A stretch of 64,000 bases of DNA, from positions 868,001 to 932,000 of the forward strand of contig NW_026515545.1 of assembly GCF_014898815.1 (NCBI RefSeq). Reading direction: 5' to 3'. Below, piece by piece: positions 63,712-64,000 of the stretch. Source of the DNA: Panonychus citri (lineage: Eukaryota > Arthropoda > Arachnida > Trombidiformes > Tetranychidae). How positions within the stretch are numbered: position 1 is the stretch's first letter; every line of letters starts with the position of its first letter. A program made the translations under genes and the position numbers. The notes under the pieces are model-generated. The model had not been told where the DNA came from. It searched no databases and saw nothing but the letters and a program-made list of their open reading frames with translations.

Positions 63712-63966
63712 TGAAACAATTGGAAAAGATGAAGAAGAAAAAAAAGAAAGAGAAAAAAGAAAAGAAAATGAAAAAAGAGAAAAAAGAGAAAAACATAAAA
63801 GGAAAAGAAAAAAAGCCGAGATCGAAGCAGAGAAAGAACCGATAGAAAAGATCGACGTAATTAACCAACCCCTTGATTGTATATTTTATTCTGTAAATTT
63901 TCCTTCAACTAATTAACTACAGTTAATTTTGTAAAAAGAGAAACAATTAAACTAAAATTTGACAAA

Positions 63967-63972
63967 AATAAA
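63967..63972 (+). terminator. Polyadenylation signal of CIR1
   Basis: A canonical AATAAA lies about 120 bases after the stop of the extended CIR1 frame, in the expected orientation. Confidence 0.6.
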
Positions 63973-64000
63973 ATGGTTCGAAATTCACTCACCAGATGGC

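Overview
This window looks like the nuclear genome of an arthropod. It is AT-rich, its genes have short introns with clean GT-AG boundaries, and the spacers are full of GA/TC, GAT/ATC and CA microsatellites. The gene set (KDM3, KDM8, CYP4-clan P450s, glucocerebrosidase, a nicotinic receptor fragment, REEP, animal FAS-type synthase, CIR1) fits an arthropod. A compact chelicerate such as a mite is my guess and is not proven by the sequence. I saw no rRNA, tRNA, CRISPR or prokaryotic features. All product names come from recalled family motifs, with no database search.

Left part (1-38.2 kb): one minus-strand gene, a KDM3/JMJD1-type lysine demethylase, spans nearly everything. Its first coding exon lies at 38057-38218, and three more N-terminal exons lie at 23749-23901, 23089-23205 and 3225-3428. 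The rest of the gene continues past the left edge. Intron 1 (about 14 kb) contains a complete single-exon KDM8/JMJD5 gene on the same strand and a tandem array of three CYP4-clan P450 copies on the other strand. The copies are one decayed, one carrying a single-base deletion and one intact. Intron 2 (about 19.7 kb) holds almost only simple-sequence DNA.

Middle (38.2-52.2 kb): a four-exon lysosomal glucosylceramidase-like gene whose catalytic acid/base Glu is replaced by Lys; a small chimeric relic made of a nicotinic acetylcholine receptor N-terminus joined to a duplicated glucosylceramidase 3' end; an eight-exon gene for a predicted N-myristoylated coiled-coil protein; and a three-exon REEP1-4-type ER-shaping gene.

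Right part (52.2-64 kb): a 1.1-kb foldback (inverted-repeat) element; a seven-exon animal FAS-type megasynthase with intact KS, KR, ACP and TE signatures but degenerate DH, ER and partly MAT motifs; and the gene for the transcriptional corepressor CIR1.

The most interesting biology is a set of paralogues that keep their fold but lose hallmark catalytic residues: the P450s, the glucosylceramidase-like protein and the FAS-like synthase. Three genes also carry isolated one-base frameshifts in otherwise well-preserved reading frames. Those could be assembly errors and should be checked against reads before anything is called a pseudogene.
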